DNA from: Boswellia sacra
Lineage: Eukaryota > Streptophyta > Magnoliopsida > Sapindales > Burseraceae
Direction: 5' to 3'
DNA length: 64,000 bases
Assembly (NCBI GenBank): GCA_013180625.2
Contig: SNVD02012321.1
Coordinates: 310,001-374,000 of the forward strand
The translations under genes and the position numbers were made by a program. The first letter of the stretch is position 1, and each line of letters starts with the position of its first letter. This document shows positions 1-12,433 of this stretch, one piece after another. The notes below the pieces were generated by a model, which was not told the origin of the DNA, did no database searches, and saw only the letters and a list, made by a program, of their open reading frames with translations.

Positions 1-1402
1 AATCTAATACTTTACACACATTTATTTTCAAAATACATAAATCACCATCATCTATTCTAAAAACCTTTAATATAACTCAATTAATTAAACTAATAACTTA
101 ATTCATATGAAAAACCATAAATTTAATACACTTTAATATAATATGAAATTCTCAAAACATAATCCACTCACTGATTTGGTTGCACAACTCGGTTAGCTCG
201 GATTTGATTCCAAAATCAACATTCCGCCTATCCGGCCACATTCCTCAACAAGAATTAATCCTTCCTTCTCCTAACATCATAAAAGAGCTCATCACATCAT
301 ATTCAATTCATAATCAACTTGAATGTTTAAAATTTCCAATATCCAACTTCATATCTTAATCCAATCAATCCTAATTAACTCCATTTCCAAACTTCTTAAA
401 CGGAACAGTTCTTGCTCTCTGATTTTTAATAAATAACTGACTTGTCAAAATGGTCTAAGATTTTATACATACCTTCTACACATACATATCTAATACCATA
501 TAAAATTTCATAGCATTCTAAGTTCATTAGATACCTCAAATTCTTCATTTTTCCCGATACAAAAATTCTGTAAATTCATTTTCAGAACTGACCTCTCCAT
601 TTTCCAAAATACATGATAATTTGTAATAAATTCGTAAAATCACAAAACTCTCCAGATTTAAACTAGACATATACACAAACTCGTGTCCCAAATTTCATAA
701 TTTTTGAAGACCTCTAGATACCTCAAATCACTTACCCAAAACTGATTTTCTGCAGAAATATTGAATTTCCAGTAGTAAACAGTAAACTTCGAAAATTCAT
801 ATAAAATTCCATGCTCAACATTTTTCAGTGATTCTAACTTCAAACAAATCTTTAGGATGTCTATTTTAACATATATAAATTTGAGAATCAGATTCAAAGC
901 CAATAAATTGCAGAAATTTTCGGAATTACTACTGTTCACAGAACCCTAAATTTCCATAATTGTCATCAAAACTCAAAATTCCCTCAAACAAATTCCATAA
1001 AAATCAACAAGAATATGAAATACTTTGAATAATACTTTCAATTTCATCATTGTTCTTCCTTCTCTCTCTATCTTCTCTCTCTAAAAATTTTTCAAATGTC
1101 TAATAACTCCTCTAAATTCATATCTATAGTTAGAATTCAAGATATTGAATTTAATTTGGGTTAAAAATGAAATAATTACCTTGAGAAAGCCCTCAAAAAT
1201 GCTTCCAGAATTTGTCACTTCCCTTTCTCCTCTCTTCAGTCGTCACCCCTCTCCATTTTTCTGGAATTCTCCTCTTTTTTTTTTTTGTTCTTATAATTAA
1301 TTTGTTTCTAAGGGCTGGGCTTATTATGTGGGCTGGTTGACATTAAAAGAATGAGCTTGAGTTTTTTCTTTGTAAATGGGCCCAAATAAATGGGCTATTT
1401 CA
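1..1402. repeat. LTR-derived fragment, left end outside the window
   Basis: The first ~175 bases are strongly similar to about 27541-27725, inside the 3.9 kb solo LTR at 24405-28268, and both run on into a stretch with repeated GGGCTGGG near the end. The right boundary is put at 1402 because the duplicated module found again at 3815 begins immediately after it and the sequence there ends in TTCA. The left target duplication is off the window, so insertion cannot be proven. No coding frame was recognised. A short minus-strand frame at 658-939 looks like chance. Confidence 0.6.
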
Positions 1403-1850
1403 TTGATGGTATGAAAAACAAGTATCTCCAGCTCAGTCCAAAGCGTTTCTCATGATCAACTCCTTAAGCGTGGTTTCTCTTGAATTCTTTGTTTTGTATA
1501 GACTCTACAGAGCTTGAAATTACATGAGAACTCAGAAGAAAATAATTTCATAAGACCATCACATCCTCATCTTCTAATTAGAATGTTGCTTCAGCTCAGT
1601 CAGCGAATGACAAATGCATTAGTGCCAGGACTCCATTCCTCTACAATACCAAGAACCGATCGAATCAACATATTTACAGATTTCATAGTGGAACTCACGG
1701 TACAATCTTTCTTCCACATGCATTCATATATGGTTGCATCCTGGAAATAAACCCAAAGCACCCAATTACTTAAATCTTTTAGAAATTAATGGAACAAAAA
1801 ACATCAAATGCATATAAGATGGATGACAAGTCTTCCCATTTTCTGTAAAC
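1403..1850 (+). repeat. Duplicated upstream module A, copy 1
   Basis: This block recurs at 3815-4250 and in a shorter, more diverged form at 19593-19785. Shared landmarks in order are ATCTCCAGCTCAGTCCAAAG, a stretch around TTACATGAGAACTC, and TTTCATAAGACCATC. All three copies lie 5' of a subfamily XII receptor kinase copy, so the module probably moved with the receptor duplications. Frames in it differ between copies and carry no domain, so it is treated as non-coding. The bases from 1850 to 2150 hold nothing recognisable. Confidence 0.6.
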
Positions 1851-2152
1851 CATATAAGACTTGTCGTCCATTTAAAAAATTAATTAAAAATTTTTTTTTC
1901 TATCATTTTTCAGCTACCAATCATTGAACTTGACTTTAGGTATAAATAATAGTGCTTAACAGGATACATGGATCACGAATCTAGCAGTTCAAACTTTACG
2001 AGTTTCTTAATGAAAACTAAAAATAAAATTGTAGGGAGGTTTGAATGATGCTGATCATATGAGTTGAGAGACTTAAACCAGGTTCGAGATACAAGCATAT
2101 CTGCGGTATCTAACTCATCAATACAAGCATAAAAGAAAGAAGAGTGTGAAAC

Positions 2153-2275
2153 CTTGACACGTCTAGCGGCAGCAACTTGTTCAACGTTAGAAATAAACTC
2201 ATCAAAGGAGTAATAAGGCAGCAAATGAGAGTGCCACTCACTGTATAACCCAATCAACTTCCCCAAATTACTAAC
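2153..2275 (-). pseudogene. Stranded exon of a TIPIN/Swi3-like (Csm3) replication-fork protein
   Basis: Read on the minus strand this is a 41-codon phase-0 open block containing GKLIGLYSEWHSHLLPYYSF and then VEQVAAARRVK. That pattern is typical of the conserved Swi3/TIPIN domain in plant homologues (fork-protection partner of Timeless). It is bounded by a TAG acceptor just 5' and AAG|GTTTCA just 3', exactly like one internal exon. The frame runs on past the donor only as unrelated sequence, and no neighbouring exon was found on either side. The simplest reading is a single-exon gene fragment. It is unlikely to be expressed as a full protein. Family assignment is from recall of the motif, not a search. 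Confidence 0.6.
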
Positions 2276-2399
2276 CTACATAACAAAATTTGCAATTTAC
2301 TGTGAAAGAGTGAAGATTAAAAACAGGAAGTTACAAGAAATATTATAGCATTGTAATAACCAAAAGAAAATTATCACCTAGATCTAATTGATCAGCCTA

Positions 2400-2945
2400 G
2401 AAAACTATACATCATGTCTCTGCAGTTTGTGTTTTTGGAATTCATAGCCTAAAATAGACAAATATGTTGAGTCCTACATATCAAAGCTCAGTGTGTGGTG
2501 GAGATATTTTACTTTTTAAAAAAAAAAGAATTTATTTTTTTAATGAATGCATAAATTTGAGTAATTTATTATACCAAGCTATAGTATTAGCATAAAAAGG
2601 TACTAGAAAATTTTCCAAGAAAATCTTAGTCTTTGCTCAACTTCAAACGTATAAATTACTCCGAGACTAATTGAAAACTCTGTAAGACAAAGACAGTTGA
2701 AGAAAAGAAGAGAGACAAGTAATCTACAAAAGTCTTGGTCTTTGCTTGACTTGAACAAACGTAATTACGTATCGTTTACTCTGAGAAAACTGTGATTCTA
2801 GCTGTATAATGGAGAATATGCACATCAAAATGACAAAATAAAGACTAGTAAACACCAGCATATGTCAGTTTCTTGAGAAAGACTGCTACCAGACAGCTGC
2901 ATAAAAGATAAACCAAAATATTTCATACAAACTTCGAATGGTTCT
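2400..2945 (+). repeat. Duplicated W-box-rich module B, copy 1
   Basis: Homologous blocks lie at 35367-35760 and 37131-37700, with a partial copy at 5430-5600. Shared landmarks include AAATTTGAG then CCAAGCTATA, AAAACTCTGTAAGACAAAGA, CTTTGCTTGACTT and GAGAAAGACTGCTA. CTTTGCTTGACTT contains TTGACT, the W-box core bound by WRKY factors. Every copy lies upstream of a receptor kinase. That suggests an upstream regulatory block duplicated with the genes, or a repeat carried along passively. Confidence 0.6.
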
Positions 2946-3814
2946 TCTAACTTGGGTATAGGGGAAAAACACTAATCAAACTGTCTACTGGTCAGTTTCC
3001 ATTAGGAAAGTGGAGTCCACGGTGAGTTCTATAGAGTAAAACCAATGAATAAGGAGCCCTCGTGGCAACTAATCTCCAGTCTATCAAACTCTAGTAAGGC
3101 ATTGATAAGGCTCTACAACTTTACAAATGAAAGACTAGCAGACACTAACATGAATCACATTCTTAGACCGGAAATCTTCTAATTGACTTAAGACTCTACT
3201 CTTTTAGTGGGATCTTTTGAAATTAGGAACATTTGAAGTCTTCATCTAATCAAGTAATGGAATTGATGAAGAAATTTCCTAGGTACAACTTTTCCAAAAT
3301 GGCTTTTTTTTTCTTTTTTAAATTCTTTTTTTAATGTTTAAAATGATCAATTATATTTAAAATAAATATAAAATGATAATTATGAACTCAATAGGATTTT
3401 TGAGAAAAAAAATCACAAAAATATTTTTATTTTACATCTAATTCTTCTTTTAAAAGTTATGACCTACGTATCAACCATACATGATTTCTCAACTTTAAAA
3501 TCAAATAAAAAACCTATGTTTAGTATATGTCCTTTTTTACGTATCTTATTAATAATTGTAAATACAAATTGATTGATATATTTTCTTTCATTTTTAAATC
3601 CAAAAATGTGATGTAGTTTCTATAATCAACTAACATTAAAATAAATGTATTTGACAAATTAGAGGGAAGAACAATTGACAAATTTTATACACTAATAAAA
3701 AAAATAGAAGAAGAAGAAGAAAAAAGAAAAAGAAGTATTCATCGATTAGACAAATTTCATCTTTGAACAACCTTACTCCAAATCTTTGTAAACTTGGGGA
3801 ACACCAAACTATGC
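2946..3814. other. Intergenic, no gene seen
   Basis: AT-rich DNA with a short AGA-rich run near 3708-3740. No frame, RNA gene or bounded repeat could be supported. Confidence 0.6.
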
Positions 3815-4250
3815 ATGTTGATGGTATGAAAAAGAAGTATCTCCAGCTCAGTCCAAAGTGTTGTCATGTTCTCAAGTCCCTCTTGAACATGGTTTCTCTT
3901 GAATTCTTTGTTTCGTACAGACTCGACAGAGCTTGAAATTACATGAGAACTCAGAAAAATATAATTTCATAAGACCATCGCATCCTCATCTTCTAATTAT
4001 TATGTTGTTTCAGCTCAGCGAATGACAAATGCATTACTGTCAGGACTCAATTCCTCCACAACACCAAGAACCGAATCACCATATTTACTGTGGAACTCGT
4101 GCTACAATCTTTCTTCCACATACATTCATATATAGCAGCATTGTAGAAATAATTAAACCCAAATCACCGAATTCCCGAAATCTTTTAGCAATTAATGGAA
4201 GAAAAACATTAAATGCCTTCTACATATAAGAGGGATGACAAGTTGTTATT
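3815..4250 (+). repeat. Duplicated upstream module A, copy 2
   Basis: Close match to 1403-1850, including ATCTCCAGCTCAGTCCAAAG, the TTACATGAGAACTC stretch and the ATTAATGG-AAAAAACAT end. Small indels separate the copies and no reading frame is preserved between them. It lies 1.5 kb upstream of the first receptor kinase. Confidence 0.6.
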
Positions 4251-4865
4251 TTGGAGTGCCTAAGGGACTTTTGTTATTTTATCTGAAGTTTGAATTTAAC
4301 TTATTTTAATACTTCAAATCTTTTTATTATTTATTTGTTTTTTTATTTAAGAATTAATTAAAGGCATTTTCATATGAAAGAAAAAAAAAACTTAAAATTT
4401 TAGCTTTTATCTACATGCAAATATTTAAATCATATTATTCCTCTAATTCTCTCGAATGGCTTTATAACATTCATTTATGACTAATTTATACATAGTCTAG
4501 TATTTTAATTTTGAAACATTATTACTTATTCCTAATTTTATATTATGATTCTCTATATTTTTTAAATTATTTTATCGTCATTTAGCTTATTTATATATCA
4601 AATTCTTCTATTAAAAAAAAAAAAAAACCTCTTTACCCAATTATACACATTTAAATATGCTACATTTATAGTAAATTTTGTTATGCAAATATATTTACTA
4701 TGTGGAATAAAATCAAAAGTAAAAATAATATATAAACTGCGATATATATATTTGCAAATATTAGTTTTATAATTTCAAATCATATATGAAAATAAAAACC
4801 AAATATATCATTTAGACTTTTATATTCAAACCTATTTAGATTTTAAACAAAAAAAAATATCGCCT

Positions 4866-5000
4866 TCTAAGTATTTCCCAAATCTAGAATGTATGATTAT
4901 ATTATCTTAGGAACTATTTAAAAGTAGTCTCATAATTTATTAATTAGTACAAAGAGCAATTTAACTCTTTCCAAATCTATTTTAAAATTTTTACATTCTA
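4866..5000 (+). repeat. Short duplicated segment, partner at 9366-9500
   Basis: Matches 9366-9500 through AAATCTAGAATGTATG, AAAAGTAGTCTCATAATTTA and TTAATTAGTA. The two copies flank the first receptor kinase gene in direct orientation, one on each side. This could be the edge of a tandem duplication or two ends of a decayed repeat. The remaining DNA from 4251 to 5110 is AT-rich without other features. Confidence 0.5.
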
Positions 5001-5109
5001 TATCTTTTAAATTTCTCATTTGAAGTGACATGTCCATTTCTTATACTATTATCATATCATATCATTCATTTCATCTATTTATCTATGTCCATGTTCATGC
5101 GTTTCTAAT

Positions 5110-5707
5110 CTGTGTGTTTTTAGAATGTCAACTATATTATTTGTCATGCATTACGTCATGCTGGTCCATATAGCTTACAGTGTCCTTCAATTTCATAAAT
5201 AAAAAGAGTTAATAAGTTAAAGATTTTTTTGTTAACAGACCTTGGCTACGTAGCCATAAAATGTGAATTTATTGGTTGTAAGTTTTAGAGCTTAACTGGA
5301 TAAATGGGAATGGAATTTCCATCAACTTCCTCTGCTCCTTCTATCACTTTTCCTGTATCATCCTCTGTTTTCTTTCTTTTTGAAAATAATTGTTTCTGAG
5401 TATGACAGTACAAATTGTTTTCGTAGTGGAATACTAGCTAATTTTCCACCATAATCTCTGGTGTTTTGCTTGACTTCAGAGGTATCAGTCACTCTCAGTT
5501 CAGTTGAAAACTCTGTCAACCAAAGACACTTGAAAGGAAATAGGAGACAAGTGATCCACAATGCCCTTGCCTTTGCTTGACTTTATCAAGAGTTATTAAT
5601 TTCTCTGAGAAAAAGTATTAAACTCTTAACACCAAGACTACAACACAACCACCAACACCAGCCTGCTGTTCTTGTTATCTGTCTAGTCGAATTCAGAACC
5701 TGCAAAC
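5110..5707 (+). promoter_or_regulatory. Upstream region and leader of receptor kinase 1
   Basis: The first part (5118-5400) is homologous to 28664-28960, upstream of the third receptor gene. It is followed by a partial module B with TTGCTTGACTT at about 5466 and 5571 (W-box cores). A TATTAAA at 5616-5622 is a candidate TATA box, 86 bases before the ATG. A leader rich in ACACCAA-like repeats follows and recurs 5' of the other two receptor copies. The transcription start is not determinable from sequence alone. Confidence 0.45.
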
Positions 5708-8700
5708 ATGTGTAGTTCCTTTAGAGGCTACGCTACCCTTCTCCAGTATTGCTTCATCTTATTGTTGCTACAATATTATTCTTATGATTCTATATCTATC
5801 CCCACCACCACTGCCACAATCACAACAAATGAGACAGACCGTCAGGCATTGCTTGCCATGAAGTCACGGCTCCATGATCCACTAGGAGTTACTAGCTCTT
5901 GGAACAATTCTGTGAACTTATGCAAGTGGAGAGGCGTAACATGTGGTCGTAAGCACCAAAGAGTTACTAAGTTAGACCTGGGAAACACAAGCGTAGGAGG
6001 TCGCGTATCACCTTATATAGGGAACCTCAGCTTCCTCAGATACATCGACCTTGGAGACAACAGCTTCTATGGAGAAATTCCCCATGAAATTGGTCGTCTC
6101 TTCAGGCTTCAAACTCTATTTCTCAACACTAATTCCTTTTCAGGTACAATTCCAACCACTATATCTCGTTGCTCTAATCTCGTCAACCTTTATCTCTACA
6201 AAAACAAGCTTACAGGAGAAATACCTGTAGAGATCGGTTCCTTGTTGAAGGTTAAGGTATTGGCCTTTCAAAGGAATCATCTTATGGGGCAACTACCAGC
6301 TTCGATTGGGAATCTTTCAGCTCTTAGAATAATAGATTTGGGAGAGAATAACTTGGGGGGGAGTATTCCTGACAACCTAGGCCAACTAAGAAGCTTAATA
6401 TCTTTCGGTCTATATGAAAATAAGTTTTCCGGAAAGGTTCCTCCTTCAATTTATAATATCTCTTCCCTTGAGTCGTTTCAACTACTTTCAAATAGATTCC
6501 GCGGAAGTCTACCACCTAACATAGGCATCACTCTTCCAAAGCTAAGGATGTTTAATTTTGGTCAAAACAATTTCAACGGTAGCATCCCATGGTCATTGTC
6601 CAATGCTTCAAATCTTGAGTTCCTAATCCTTGACGATAATTATTTCAGTGGGAATGTATCAATCGACTTTAGTGGCCTCAAGAAACTATCATGGATAAAT
6701 TTGGCTAAAAATAGTTTGGGATCTGGTAAAGCCAATGATCTTCACTTTATAAATTCTCTAACAAATTGTAGCAAACTTGAACTGCTTTATTTGCAAGAGA
6801 ATCAATTTGGTGGTGCAGTGCCGCACACATTAGTCAATCTGTCAAATACAGTTACCAGAATAGCAATAGGATCCAATCAAATAATCGGCTCCATACCGAA
6901 AGGGATCAGAAATCTAGTGAATCTAAATGTTGTTGGAATGGAGTTTAACCAATTAACTGGTTCTATTCCCCACGTTTTAGGTGAGCTTAAAAACCTTCAA
7001 ATTCTATTCTTAGATGAAAATAAATTTCAAGGCAGCATTCCCGCCTCTCTTGGTAATCTAACGCTGCTGACGACACTTGATTTGGGAGTAAATAACTTGC
7101 AAGGCAATATACCCTCCTCCCTTGGAAATTGTCAAAATTTGATTGAGTTGTATCTCGATGAAAATAAGCTCACTGGTTCTGTTCCTCAACAAATTCTTGG
7201 CATCATGACACTATCAATTTTCCTAGACTTGTCTAATAACTATCTCAGTGGTCCTTTTCCTATTGCTGTGGGTAACTTAAAAAATCTCATAGGATTGGAT
7301 GTATCTAGAAACCATTTTTCTGGTGAGATTCCGGTTACTCTAGGTGGTTGTACAAGCTTAGAACTTCTTTTTCTGCAGTACAATTATTTTGATGGAAGCC
7401 TTTCTTCTTCTTTGAGTTCTTTGAAAAGCATTAAAGAGATTGATCTCTCTCATAACAATTTGTCAGGCCAAATTCCACAATATCTTGAGAATTTATCATT
7501 CTTGGAGTACTTGAACCTATCTTACAATCACTTCGAAGGCAAGGTACCAACAAAAGGAATTTTTAGCAATTCAACAGGAATTTCACTTTTTGGGAATGAG
7601 AAGCTTTGTGGGGGTCTAGATGAATTGCATTTTCCATCGTGCACCACCAAAAGATTGAAGAAAACAAAATTCACTCTTCTCAAGGTGTTAATTCCAGTGA
7701 TTGCTTCAGCCTTGGTTTTAATCATATGCGCCACTGTTGTTTTCACACACAGAAGAAAAACTGCTCTAAAATCTAATGGCTTGTTGCACTTAGAAGACCA
7801 ATTCCCAATGGTATCTTATGCAGAACTCAGTAAGGCAACCAATGAATTTTCATCATCAAACATGATTGGTAAGGGTAGTTGCGGTGTTGTGTATAAGGGC
7901 AATCTAGGTGAAAATGGAAAGATAATTGCAGTGAAGGTGCTTACTCTTGAGCGAAAGAGAGCTGTAAAGAGTTTCATTGTTGAATGTCAGACATTAAGAA
8001 ATGTTCGACACAGAAATCTTATCAAAATCATTACTATTTGCTCAAGCATTGATTTCAAAGGGAGTGACTTTAAGGCTATAATTTACGAGTATATGCAAAA
8101 TGGAAGCTTAGAGGATTTGTTGTACCAGAGAAATGATCAACTTCACACGTGCAATTTAAGTATTATTCAAAGATTAAACATAACAATTGATGTGGCTTCT
8201 GCAATTGAATATCTTCACCACCACTGCCAACCGCCAATTGTTCATGGTGATCTAAAGCCAAGCAATGTTATGCTTGATGATGACATGGTTGCGCATGTTA
8301 GTGATTTTGGATTATCAAAATTTCTATATGATCCCTTACTTAGCACCACAACTGAAACTCATTCAAGCTCAATTGGAATAAAGGGAACAGTTGGCTATGT
8401 TGCTCCAGGTAAGTATTTCTTTTGATATTTGGTTCTTTATAACTTTTGCCATCATCTTATTCATTTACTTTACTACATATCTGCATATGTTTTGGCACCC
8501 ATATGGGAATTGGAAACTAATAACTAACATGATGATTCCGCAAATCTTTCAGAGTATGGTTTGGGTGGTGGAATGTCTATGTCAGGAGATGTATATAGCT
8601 TTGGAGTTATGTTGTTGGAGATTTTTCTAAGAAAACGACCGACTGATAACATGTTTAGTGATGGCCTTACTCTCCATGAATTGGCAAAGATGGCTTTGCC

Positions 8701-8923
8701 AAAAAAAGTGATGGAGATTGTTGACCTTTCATTGTTGGAAGTCAGAGTTGGCAACTTTGCAAGCCATTTAAACGAAAGAGTAAAATTTGAGGAGTGCTTG
8801 AATTCTATTTTGAGAATTGGAGTTCTTTGTTCAATGGAATTTCCAATTGAACGAATGATGATGAAAGATGTTGTGGCAAAATTATGTGCTATTAGAAGGA
8901 ATTTTCTCAATGTCAGGATTTGA
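5708..8923 (+). CDS. LRR receptor-like Ser/Thr kinase, subfamily XII (EFR/Xa21-like, non-RD), copy 1
   Basis: Two exons, 5708-8408 and 8553-8923, with a 144 bp GT-AG intron; the join rebuilds the Glu codon of the APE motif and gives 1023 residues. Order: signal peptide (about 1-30), LRR N-terminal cap with ETDRQALLAMKSRL and a WxGVTC pair (about 42-80), roughly 20 plant-type LRRs, a transmembrane segment (about 655-680), a basic stop-transfer stretch, then kinase from about 700. Kinase marks: GKGSCGVV loop, Lys743, HGDLKPSN with Asp848, DFG at 866. HRD is HGD, so it is non-RD, as in EFR, FLS2 and Xa21. It should sit in the plasma membrane and sense a ligand through the LRRs; the ligand cannot be read from sequence. 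The closest general description is an At3g47570-like receptor kinase. The intron position is conserved in the two paralogues, and no lesions were seen. Confidence 0.93.
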
Positions 8924-10170
8924 TATGTTAGAAATTTTAATTAATTAATTACTTAGAAGGTCAAATATATTGTTGTTTAGATCTTTTATAGAATTCTCAT
9001 TTTAAGGATTTGATATCTTCTATATTTTGTAAATACGAAATCAATACGAGAAAAAATCGACTACATATTATCGTTGCAGTACCTGTAACCTTTTAAGTAC
9101 TTTCAATATGCATTCCTCCAAGTCCCAAAATTTGGATAGAAATTTATTCAAGAAACTCTTGTCCTTTGTACAAGTTTATATCATAGTTTATAAAAATGAC
9201 ACAAGAAAAGGTTACAACAGGTTTTACGATGGATTTGATGCATAAAGTATTGACAATGTTACGGTAAATTAGCATAAGAACCTATAGACGCCTGAGAAAA
9301 ATTTGTTAACACAATTTGATCCAAGTGTTTTCCAGCCAATACTGTGGCTACAGATAAGAAATTGGAGTGCCCAACTATCTCTCAAATCTAGAATGTATGT
9401 TTGTTGTATCTTCGGAAGTATTAAAAAGTAGTCTCATAATTTATTAATTAGTATAAAGAACAATTTATGTCTTTCCAAATCCATTTTAACATTTATAGAA
9501 ATTGTACCAATGTTTAACTACCATTTAGAGAAATTGTACTAATCAAAGACAAATGTATATTATTTTCACCTTAAAATTTGGGCCACTATACATAGAAACC
9601 TCCTAATTTCAAAATCAAACAAACATTTCTTTAAATAATTTACTTGACATATGCCTTGCGCACATAAAAAAAAAAAACTTCAATTCGGATGTAATAAATG
9701 CAAACTTCTCTTAAAACACTTTTGTAATAAATAATATTTCTCTTGATTAAACAATGTATTTATAATTATTAATCATTATTTTAAGCTTTTAACATATACT
9801 CTTAAAACAAATGTAAAGATAACCCCTGGAAATTAATTGAAGAGCACAATAAAGGATTTGATCATGTTAAAGATAAACATCAAGAGTTCATTCAATTATC
9901 AAAATGTACTAATATGATAATCAGGTTAGCGCAACATTAGTTGTCTAAAATTTAGTTAAAGAGAAGTGCCAGCTCCAGCTCCAACTTAAAAGACTGTATA
10001 ACTACAGTCTATAGAAAGTGTTCCCACCTCAATACTGCCCTGGGGCACCATATAGCAATCCTATAAATACAACAAAAGATGGTTTCTCCATATGAGACAT
10101 TCAAACAAAATCAGCCAGAGTCAAGACACTTCCTTTAGGGAGTACATACACTACCACATTTTTGTAAGAT
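8924..10170. other. 3' flank of receptor kinase 1 and intergenic DNA
   Basis: AT-rich DNA. 9366-9500 repeats 4866-5000. The first ~80 bases after the stop keep some similarity to the 3' flanks of the other two receptors (TTAATTA then AAGGTCAAATAT, TTGTTGTTTA). No gene or RNA was recognised. The last ~200 bases are probably the 3' UTR of the minus-strand dehydrogenase gene. Confidence 0.5.
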
Positions 10171-11915
10171 TCAAAGGGATGAGAAAATGGGTACACCTGG
10201 TAGGGTAGCCCCTGCATCAACAATGAACATATTGCCTGTGACGTATCTTGAAGAGTCGTGGACTAGGTAGCGGACAAGCGATGTCAACGCTGGATCTGAA
10301 GTGCCATGTTCTCTTAAGGGGACAGTTTTTAAGGCCACATTGTTCAGCCAGTTCTTCTGCATAAGAGACTCGGTGATTTCAGATTTGAAAAGCCCAGGTG
10401 ATATTGAGTTCACTCTGATTCCGTGCACTCCCAACTCCAGAGCCATGACCTATAAGAGTAAGACATGTTAACATTGAATGAACAGATAAAGGTACATGAA
10501 AGCATAAACTTGTGAACAGAAACAAAGATAATGCAGTGCATATGGTGGAACATCTTAATATCGATCTGAGACCAACAATTCTTGATCTTCTGTCAGAAAC
10601 TAATTTAGGAATTAAGGACCAAGAATTATGACGAAAGAAGAAGAGTTTATAATTTTAAATATGATGTGGTTATGTTCATCTAAACGATGTCACAAATTTA
10701 ATATCCATGAAAGCAAAATGTCTAATCTTACAAGCAGAATCACATTTGAAACAATTATAACAAACAAAATTTGATTATATGACAATTAATATAAAACAAC
10801 TGGAAGAATGTCATATCCTAATACCTTTGTCATGGAATTTAGGCCAGCCTTTGAAGAAGCATAGGCAACACCCCCGGGTAACTGTCCACGATTAAGACCA
10901 GCAATGGAAGAAATATTCACTATTGATCCTTCAACATTTGCATCGCGCATACGAATGCAAACATACTTCGACACCAACCAAGATCCAGTTAAATTTGTCT
11001 TGATGACATGATTCCACTCTTCCTCAGACAAATCCAAGGGAGTCTTCACACTACCTAATAAACACACACCAAAGAGGCATAAGAATGAACAAAAGAAAGA
11101 CATAAGGTCCATCATATTCAAGTAATTTTTCATAAAATATCAAATTAGATCACAAAAACAAAACCAAAAAGAAAAAGGCAAGACTCAAGTTAAGGAAGCT
11201 GAAACTGATTCTATCAATACAAAACATAAAACAGATCATATGAGCAATATTTGCAAGTGTACTTCTACAATTTGGCCTGTCCAAAGCTTCATGATTCAAT
11301 TGAAATTTTCCCAATAAATTAAAAAAAAAAAGAGGCTCAAACGTTACAATAATTATCCCAAGATTGAAATTTTGTCAGGAATAATACCAATCCAAATGGA
11401 AAAAGAAAATAATTTACCTCTAACACCAGCATTATTAACCAGAGCATCAATTCTCCCAAATGCTTCCCAAGCCTTCTGTACAGACCTCTCAATGTCAACT
11501 CCGTCAGCGCAAATATCCAGCTCCACAGCCACAGCTCTAACATTCCCTGGCTTATTGATCTCATCACTGAGAGACTTAAGCCTGTCAACCCGCCGAGCAC
11601 AGGCTACAACCCGGCAGCCAGCTTTGGCCAAATCGAGACAGAACTCTCGGCCTAAACCCGATGATGCACCAGTCACCATAACCACTTTGTCATTTAAGTC
11701 ACGCCATGGCTCCAAGTGTTTTGACACCTAATTCACCATTCATTCAAAAGAGTTAACAAGCGAGTAAAGGGAACTGAGAGCTTATATTCATAGTAGAACT
11801 TCGAAAACTCATGTAAGGGACATCTAAAAAATCTATAACTTGTATTAGAAATAATGCCCCATCTAATGTTCCTATTTGAGAATGGCATATAAATGATGAA
11901 TTGATATGGTAGGGG

Positions 11916-11955
<40 letters not shown>

Positions 11956-12433
11956 GGTTCTTCCAATAGCAAAAATATTTCAGGGTCTATAATAATAACC
12001 TTTTCAAATAATTGACAAAAATTCTCAATCGTTTATCAACCTAATCTAAAAGTACATGCAGTTTTTGAATAAGTACTATCGAATATTACTTCTTAACTTT
12101 AGTATAAATATGAATAACGTGGACTTTATTATAAATTTTTAAATCTCAAAAAAAAAAGTCTAATCTAGTGAACAGATTAATAATAATATTCTATTGATGC
12201 GTGACAAACCTTCTCACCTTAACTTCAATTTCAATGTCTCTCATTTAAGAAAATGGTGTTGTGTGTTTCAAATGGTGGGGTTAACTTGAGGAATTTTAAA
12301 ATGCATATAGTGAAGTCCATTATTGCAAACTCCATCGTCGGCTTCTTCTCAAATAAATATAAAATAATAATAATAATAATAAACGTAAAGTGAGTACCAG
12401 ATCAATAGATTCCTTGCTTAGTTTCTTGTCCAT
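10171..12433 (-). CDS. Classical short-chain dehydrogenase/reductase (Rossmann fold), possibly peroxisomal
   Basis: Four minus-strand exons: 12433-12398, 11727-11418, 11054-10825 and 10449-10171. Introns of 670, 363 and 375 bp are all GT-AG, and the join gives 284 residues. The first exon is only 12 codons ([12 protein letters not shown]) and supplies the ATG; exon 2 otherwise opens with GTG. Motifs: TGASSGLG cofactor loop (31-38), NNAG (110-113), catalytic Asn136, Ser164/165, Tyr180 and Lys184 (YASSK). It therefore has the full Asn-Ser-Tyr-Lys tetrad and should be an active NAD(P)-dependent oxidoreductase. [10 protein letters not shown] at the end closely resembles the At3g46170/At3g55290-type plant SDRs. 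The final SSL could be a non-canonical PTS1 peroxisomal signal, an inference. The substrate is unknown. The gene appears undamaged and unrelated to the receptor cluster. Confidence 0.92.
11918..11955. repeat. (TAA)n microsatellite in intron 1 of the dehydrogenase gene
   Basis: About twelve uninterrupted TAA units. A second, shorter AAT run lies near 12365-12381 in the same intron. Likely length-polymorphic. Confidence 0.95.
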
